This document shows, one piece after another, positions 62,876 to 64,000 of a DNA stretch of 64,000 nt (its first letter is position 1; the number at the start of each line of letters is the position of its first letter). Location: the NCBI GenBank assembly GCA_029891385.1, contig CM057233.1, positions 10,791,460-10,855,459 of the forward strand, given 5' to 3'. Both the position numbers and the translations under genes were made by a program. The notes under the pieces were generated by a model. It was not told the origin of the DNA. It worked only from the letters and a program-made list of their open reading frames with translations, and ran no database searches. This DNA comes from Erythroxylum novogranatense. Its lineage: Eukaryota > Streptophyta > Magnoliopsida > Malpighiales > Erythroxylaceae.

Positions 62876-63002
62876 ATCCAGGATAAGAGCCTTGTTTGGT
62901 TTAAAACTAAACGTTACCCTTTATTTTCATCTATAGTAACTAGTTTGACAAGTAATGAGTAAACATCAGCCCTAATCCCTGAGCATTATGATTTGGTCTT
63001 CA
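62876..63002 (-). pseudogene. L1-type LINE remnant, 5' part beyond the SIRE insertion
   Basis: Read on - this gives TFSFKPNKALILDG, the L1 block 'FxMxPxKAPGPDGFN'; it continues across the AAGCC target duplication into 19501 downwards (GFNTYFF). The two halves therefore flank one insertion site 43 kb apart. To the right, similarity stops near 63002 where SIRE LTR sequence begins, so the LINE looks 5'-truncated there. Confidence 0.75.
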
Positions 63003-63039
63003 TAAAAATTATTAATCGTAAAGTTATTTTGATTTAACA
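63003..63039 (-). repeat. Stub of a second SIRE LTR
   Basis: About 37 bp (GTAAAGTTATTTTGATTTAACA on +) match the end of the SIRE LTRs at 62850-62870 and 20494-20514. To the left is LINE sequence, to the right a polypurine tract, so the rest of this LTR was displaced or lost. Confidence 0.65.
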
Positions 63040-64000
63040 ATCTCCCCCCTTTTTATGATAACAAATAATCATAAAATGCAAAAAAAAAAAAACCAAAATC
63101 TTCTTCTTCTGTTATTTTCTTCTCTTCTTGTTCTCCCCTTATCTTTGTCATTTCTTTCTCCTTTTCTCCTTTTTTCCCGTATTTGTTATTAATAAAAAAG
63201 ATCATGTCCGCAGAAGCTTCATAACTTCAGAAAAAATTTATCTCATTTTAGTGCGGAGTGACTTGATATCTTGTCGAATATACTCTACTTCTCTATGAAA
63301 GTTACCTACTTAAGCACACAAATTATCAACTTTATCTTCAATGTCTTCATTATGCTTTTGTTGTACTACTTCAGGACCAATGGTTGTAGTATATGCATCT
63401 GAAGATATGACACCTGATTCAGTTATTGTAAAGGTAGGAGGTTTGACAGATAAATTTGGTTCCAGGAGATCAAGATCATCAGGACTGGTTAGTTGTGGAA
63501 CTTGTCTTCCAAATAGGTGTAGAACATCTTCAATTTAAGACGCAGTTGTCAAGGGTCTAATGCGTATAATGAGATGCAAAAGTGACTTTATTGAGTAGCT
63601 TAGGTCTCCAATCCGAATGGATCTGTACTGTCCTTCTGTAAGTCTTTTAACTACTTGAGAAGAGTCTTCAGTAGTTCGCTTACCACAATTGCTTCGTGAT
63701 GTTTTCGAAATGTAGTGGGAAACATAGTTTCCTTCTAGAATGCATAGCATGCTTCATCAATGTTTCTCACTTCAGCTTCGATTTGTTCTTCTGTAAGAAC
63801 ACTTGTTATCCCTTCAGGATACATTTTCTTCTTCCCTTTTTCCTCATTACGAATAATGTAAGGTCTTGGTTAAAAGTCAGGCACCACCTTGATCACAGTT
63901 CTCTTTGTGATTGGTAAAATAGTGTACTTTTGTCTTGTCATCTGTGTGGGGGATGGTTTGGTTCCTTCATCCCTCAGAAAACCATACATACTTTTCTCGT
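63040..64000 (-). mobile_element. Second SIRE-type copia, 3' part, running off the window
   Basis: A polypurine tract (on -: AAAAAGGGGGGAGAT, 63040-63055) is followed towards higher coordinates by sequence related to the SIRE third ORF. 63760-63960 on - reads KPSPTQMTRQKYTILPITK, TVIKVVPDF and KGKKKMYPEGI, parallel to TKMTSQPYTIYLI, TVIRVVPDL and KGKKKLYPEGV in the first SIRE. The piece at 63535-63750 matches the VRIKLL region. Frameshifts and stops are present. The rest lies outside the window. Confidence 0.75.

Overview
The window is plant (eudicot-like) intergenic heterochromatin: AT-rich, with no intact host gene that I can support, and almost entirely nested transposable elements. The species cannot be named from what is here. 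The evidence is plant-specific element lineages: SIRE-type and Tork-like Ty1/copia, a Tekay/Del-like chromovirus, a non-autonomous large retrotransposon derivative (LARD), PIF/Harbinger DNA elements and an L1-type LINE. All coding regions are decayed.

Layout. 1-857 is unassigned. 858-8007 is a 5'-truncated copia on + whose 3' LTR is split by a 3.1-kb solo LTR (4294-7372). 8008-8916 is unassigned AT-rich DNA. 8917-16095 is a tandem duplication (units 8917-13145 and 13146-16095) carrying three internally deleted PIF/Harbinger elements filled with trinucleotide repeats. 16096-18690 is unassigned. 18690-19501 and 62876-63002 are two halves of a decayed L1 on -. Between them sits one SIRE-type copia on - (19502-62870, TSD AAGCC on both sides).

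That SIRE element spans 43.4 kb, but subtracting the insertions found inside it leaves about 9.56 kb, a normal SIRE size. The insertions, each with target-site duplications, are: a solo LTR in the third ORF (23201-25138, CTATG); a solo LTR in the RT (25908-27479, GATCT/GATCA); a solo LTR in the RT (27878-46909, ATTTA) that itself holds a solo LTR (28560-43112, TTGAA/CTGAA) that holds a LARD with 4.0-kb LTRs (30606-42111, ATAAA); a PIF/Harbinger-like element in the RT (47345-48536, TAA); and a full-length Tekay-like gypsy in gag (51447-61496, ATCAC). The right edge (63003-64000) is the 3' part of a second SIRE-like element on -.

Most interesting signal. Six LTRs of different families, in both orientations, share one layout in their transcribed part. 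There is a consensus 5' splice donor (G-GTGAGT or G-GTAAGT), then in the gypsy families a cassette of short tandem hairpins and two adjacent dyads (AACCATC-GAT-GATGGTT and TGAGTT-CGC-AAACTCA), then a pyrimidine-rich 3' acceptor (TTTTCAG/TTTTTAG), 640-1100 nt in all. I read this as a candidate LTR-embedded intron with a structured RNA domain. A second signal is that paired repeats in the window disagree mostly at CTG/CAG sites, which may be a base-calling artefact on CHG-methylated DNA.

Basis: motifs, TSDs and domain order were read by eye from the sequence; lineage names come from general knowledge of these families; no alignment or database search was run.
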